In this document: positions 61,813 through 64,000 of the stretch, piece by piece | How positions within the stretch are numbered: position 1 is the first letter of the stretch | Layout of the letters: each line of letters starts with the position of its first letter | DNA from: CALMEC01 sp964531025 | Lineage (GTDB): Bacteria; Actinomycetota; Thermoleophilia; Miltoncostaeales; Miltoncostaeaceae | NCBI GenBank assembly: GCA_964531025.1 | Contig: CAZHDY010000005.1 | Location: 1 to 64,000 of the forward strand | Length of the DNA stretch: 64,000 bases | Direction of reading: 5' to 3' | Notes under the pieces: model-generated | The model's input: the letters and a program-made list of their open reading frames with translations, nothing else | Database searches by the model: none | Told to the model about the DNA's origin: nothing | Translations under genes and position numbers: made by a program

Positions 61813-63648
61813 ATGTGCGGAATCATCGGGTACGTGGGCTCACGGTCCTGCAAGGATCTGATCCTCGGCGGCCTTGAGCGCCTCGAGTACCGCGGCTACG
61901 ACAGCGCCGGCATGGCGCTGCTCGACGGAGAGGGCGACGTCGCCATGGTGCGCGCCGTGGGGAACCTCAAGGCCCTCCGGGACGCGTCCGACGATCACGC
62001 CTCCACGGCCACCACGGGTCTCGGACACACGCGCTGGGCGACCCACGGTAAGGTCACCCAGAGCAACGCGCACCCGCACACCGACTCCAGCGGCCGGCTC
62101 GCGGTCGTGATGAACGGCATCATCGAGAACTACGTCGAGCTCCGCTCGGAGCTCGCGGGCCAGGGCATCGCGTTCTCCAGCGAGACGGACACCGAGGTCA
62201 TCCCGCACCTCCTGGCACAGGCCTACAACGGCGACATGGTCGAGGCCGTCCGCGCCATCCTTCCCCGGCTGGAGGGCCACTACGCGTTCGTCGCCATGCA
62301 CGCCGACGAGCCCGGTCGCCTGGTCGGCGTACGCAAGGAGTGCCCCCTCATCGTCGGCGTCGGCGACGGTGAGCGCTTCTTCGGCTCGGCCATCCCCGCG
62401 TTCCTGCGTGAGACGCGTGAGATCCAGCTGGTGGAGGACGGCGAGATCGTCGTCCTGGAAGCCGGTTCGACCACCATCCTGAACGGTGGCCCCACTCCGG
62501 TCGAGCGCGCCGTCACCGAGGTCGAGATGGACGAGGATGCCGCCGAGAAAGGCGGGCACGAGACGTTCATGCTCAAGGAGATCTACGAGCAGCCGGACGC
62601 CCTGTGGGACACCCTCGGCGACCGTCTCAAGGAGGACGGCTCCGTCGATCTGGCGGAACTCGGTCTGGACGATGCGCAACTGGCCCGCGTCGAGCGCATC
62701 CAGATCGTCGCCTGCGGCACGTCGTACCACGCCGGCCTCGTCGGCCGCTACCTGATCGAGGACTGGGCCCGTGTCCCCGTCCACATCGAGGTGGCGAGCG
62801 AGTATCGCTACCGCACCTGCCTCGCCGGACCGGGCGACCTGGTCATCGGCATCACCCAGAGCGGTGAGAGTGCCGACACCCTCGCCGCCATGCGCGTCGC
62901 ACGTGAGCGCGGCGCCCATGTGGTGGCCCTCACGAACATCATGGGCTCGCAGGCCACCCGCGACTCGGACGGCGTCATCTTCACGCGCGCCGGCCTCGAG
63001 ATCAGCGTCGCCGCCACCAAGACCCACACCGCGCAGATCATGGCGCTCGCCCTCCTCGCCCTGAAGCTGGGGCGACTCCGCTGGGCCCTCACCTCGGCCG
63101 GCGCCGTCGAGCTGGCCCACGACCTGCGGTCCCTGCCCGGCATCGTCCGTGGATACCTCGAGTCACCGGCGCCCGCGCAGGTCACCGAGATCGCGGCCCG
63201 CTACTACGACCAGCCGTTCTTCCTCTACCTCGGCCGTCACGTCGGCGTACCGGTGTCGTTCGAGGGCGCGCTGAAGCTGAAGGAGATCAGCTACATCCCG
63301 ACCGAGGCGTACCCGGCCGGTGAGATGAAGCACGGCCCGATCGCCCTTCTGGCCGAGGGATCACCGGTCGTGGTCGTCGCCACCGACGGGCACGTGTTCG
63401 ACAAGGTCGTGTCGAACATCGAGGAGGTCCGGGCCCGCGGGGCGCGCGTGATCGCCGTGGCCACGCAGGGCAACCGCACCATCGAGAACCACGCCGACGA
63501 TGTGCTGTGGTGCCCGCGCACACCGCCGATCCTCACACCGATCACGGCGAACGTCCCGCTGCAGCTGTTCGCGTACGCAGTGGCGCGTGCCCGCGGCCTG
63601 AACGTCGACCAGCCGCGCAACCTGGCCAAGACCGTCACCGTCGAATAG
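61813..63648 (+). CDS. glmS: Glutamine-fructose-6-phosphate aminotransferase (isomerising)
   Basis: A 611-residue enzyme making glucosamine 6-phosphate. The start MCGIIGYVGSRSCKDLILGG exposes the nucleophilic Cys after Met removal. THGKVTQSNAHPHTDSSGRL and GHYAFVAMHADEP belong to the glutaminase domain. Two SIS domains follow: ACGTSYHAGLVGRYLIEDWA with ITQSGESADTLAAMR, then AYPAGEMKHGPIALL. The C-terminus DQPRNLAKTVTVE is complete. GGGAGGTCC lies upstream of ATG. The 118-base spacer after glmM has a CGGAGCGCTCCG palindrome at 61702-61713 but no glmS ribozyme. With glmM it supplies UDP-GlcNAc synthesis. Confidence 0.98.
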   Translation: MCGIIGYVGSRSCKDLILGGLERLEYRGYDSAGMALLDGEGDVAMVRAVGNLKALRDASDDHASTATTGLGHTRWATHGKVTQSNAHPHTDSSGRLAVVMNGIIENYVELRSELAGQGIAFSSETDTEVIPHLLAQAYNGDMVEAVRAILPRLEGHYAFVAMHADEPGRLVGVRKECPLIVGVGDGERFFGSAIPAFLRETREIQLVEDGEIVVLEAGSTTILNGGPTPVERAVTEVEMDEDAAEKGGHETFMLKEIYEQPDALWDTLGDRLKEDGSVDLAELGLDDAQLARVERIQIVACGTSYHAGLVGRYLIEDWARVPVHIEVASEYRYRTCLAGPGDLVIGITQSGESADTLAAMRVARERGAHVVALTNIMGSQATRDSDGVIFTRAGLEISVAATKTHTAQIMALALLALKLGRLRWALTSAGAVELAHDLRSLPGIVRGYLESPAPAQVTEIAARYYDQPFFLYLGRHVGVPVSFEGALKLKEISYIPTEAYPAGEMKHGPIALLAEGSPVVVVATDGHVFDKVVSNIEEVRARGARVIAVATQGNRTIENHADDVLWCPRTPPILTPITANVPLQLFAYAVARARGLNVDQPRNLAKTVTVE

Positions 63649-63680
63649 CGCGCCGTGGGGTGCGGTGCGGCGGGTACCGA

Positions 63681-63686
63681 TATGCT
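63681..63686 (+). promoter_or_regulatory. Leaderless -10 of the ArsC-like gene
   Basis: TATGCT ends seven bases before the ATG at 63694; no Shine-Dalgarno is present. Same spacing pattern as five other genes in the window. Confidence 0.45.
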
Positions 63687-63693
63687 CGGCCGC

Positions 63694-64000
63694 ATGGACA
63701 AGGTGACGATCTACCACAATCCGTACTGCAACTCGTCGGTGAACGCGGTGACGATCGCCGAGGAACTCGGTATCGAACCCGAGATCATCATCTACCGCAA
63801 GACCCCGCCGGACCGCGACACGCTCTCCTGGTTGATCGACCACCTGGAGGACGAGCCCACCGCGCTGGTACGCCGGGACAGCCTCTTCAAGAAGCTGGAG
63901 TTCACGGATGACGACGTGGCCACCAAGGAACAGATCATCCAGGCACTCCTGGACCACAAGATGCTCCTGCAGCGCCCGATCGTGGTGCGCGGTGACCGCG
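63694..64000 (+). CDS. ArsC/Spx-family thioredoxin-fold protein (partial)
   Basis: The first 102 codons of a gene that runs off the window. MDKVTIYHNPYCNSSVNAVT gives the thioredoxin-like fold with a Cys at position 12, where ArsC (arsenate reductase) and YffB/Spx proteins carry their active Cys. LIIYRKTPPDRDTLSWLID-like spacing and PIVVRGDR near the end match the family; the conserved Arg of the RPIVV-x-R motif is present (QRPIVVRGDR). The sequence after Cys (NSSVNA) differs from the usual SKSR or STSR, so arsenate reduction is uncertain. An in-frame ATG four codons upstream overlaps the -10 and is less likely. Confidence 0.8.
   Translation, partial: MDKVTIYHNPYCNSSVNAVTIAEELGIEPEIIIYRKTPPDRDTLSWLIDHLEDEPTALVRRDSLFKKLEFTDDDVATKEQIIQALLDHKMLLQRPIVVRGDR

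Overview
The window is uniformly GC-rich and nearly all of it is chromosomal housekeeping sequence. It carries the end of rpoB, rpoC, the str genes (rpsL-rpsG-fusA), tuf, a complete S10-spc-alpha ribosomal supercluster, groES-groEL under a CIRCE operator, and a guaB3-guaA / rplM-rpsI / glmM-glmS block. Frequent GTG and TTG starts, a zinc-type S14, a GuaB3-type IMP dehydrogenase-like protein, a LuxR-type large ATPase regulator and many probable leaderless starts point to a high-GC Gram-positive lineage. A deep-branching actinobacterium such as a Thermoleophilia member is my best guess; this is inferred from gene content and protein style, not from a search.

Layout. 1-5063: rpoB end, rpoC and a strong terminator. 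5064-8241: a poorly conserved stretch with a tiny membrane protein, a secreted beta-propeller-like protein and an unrecognised 292-residue protein. 8267-15336: an accessory cluster of an osmoprotectant-type ABC importer (binding lipoprotein, two permeases, ATPase), a LysR regulator and two divergent flavin monooxygenase/acyl-CoA-dehydrogenase-fold genes that share a duplicated 30-bp AT-rich element between them. 15361-19929: small accessory genes (DUF2568-like membrane protein, rsgA, a dihydrofolate-reductase-like protein, an LAS-type peptidoglycan hydrolase, a membrane-anchored protein). 19956-23082: rpsL-rpsG-fusA. 23126-23612: three copies of an unrecognised interspersed repeat. 23613-26297: an FAD/Fe-S dehydrogenase on the opposite strand, which separates fusA from tuf.

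26424-43068: tuf, then rpsJ-rplC-rplD-rplW-rplB-rpsS-rplV-rpsC-rplP-rpmC-rpsQ-rplN-rplX-rplE-rpsN-rpsH-rplF-rplR-rpsE-rpmD-rplO-secY-adk-map-infA-rpmJ-rpsM-rpsK-rpoA-rplQ, followed by truA. Many neighbours overlap by one to eight bases, which implies tight translational coupling. rpsD is missing from its usual place between rpsK and rpoA. Several ribosomal proteins carry low-complexity tails (L4 acidic, S3 Gly/Arg, L5 Arg/Ser, S5 and S9 acidic). 44100-47396: the large LuxR-type regulator and groES; 47449-49080: groEL, followed by a tandem array of 110-bp units, each starting with a terminator-like hairpin.

49455-55769: a Ser/Thr/Pro-rich anchored protein, an SDR oxidoreductase, an AEC transporter overlapping pyrF, a D-Ala-D-Ala carboxypeptidase and a PfkB-family sugar kinase. 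55835-64000: guaB3 with a terminator-containing leader, guaA, a small Cys/His protein, rplM-rpsI, glmM, glmS and a truncated ArsC-like gene. The most interesting signals are the monooxygenase/transporter cluster with its repeated element, the guaB3 leader, the two repeat families after fusA and groEL, and the recurrent leaderless-promoter pattern. I saw no rRNA or tRNA gene, CRISPR array, insertion sequence or prophage.
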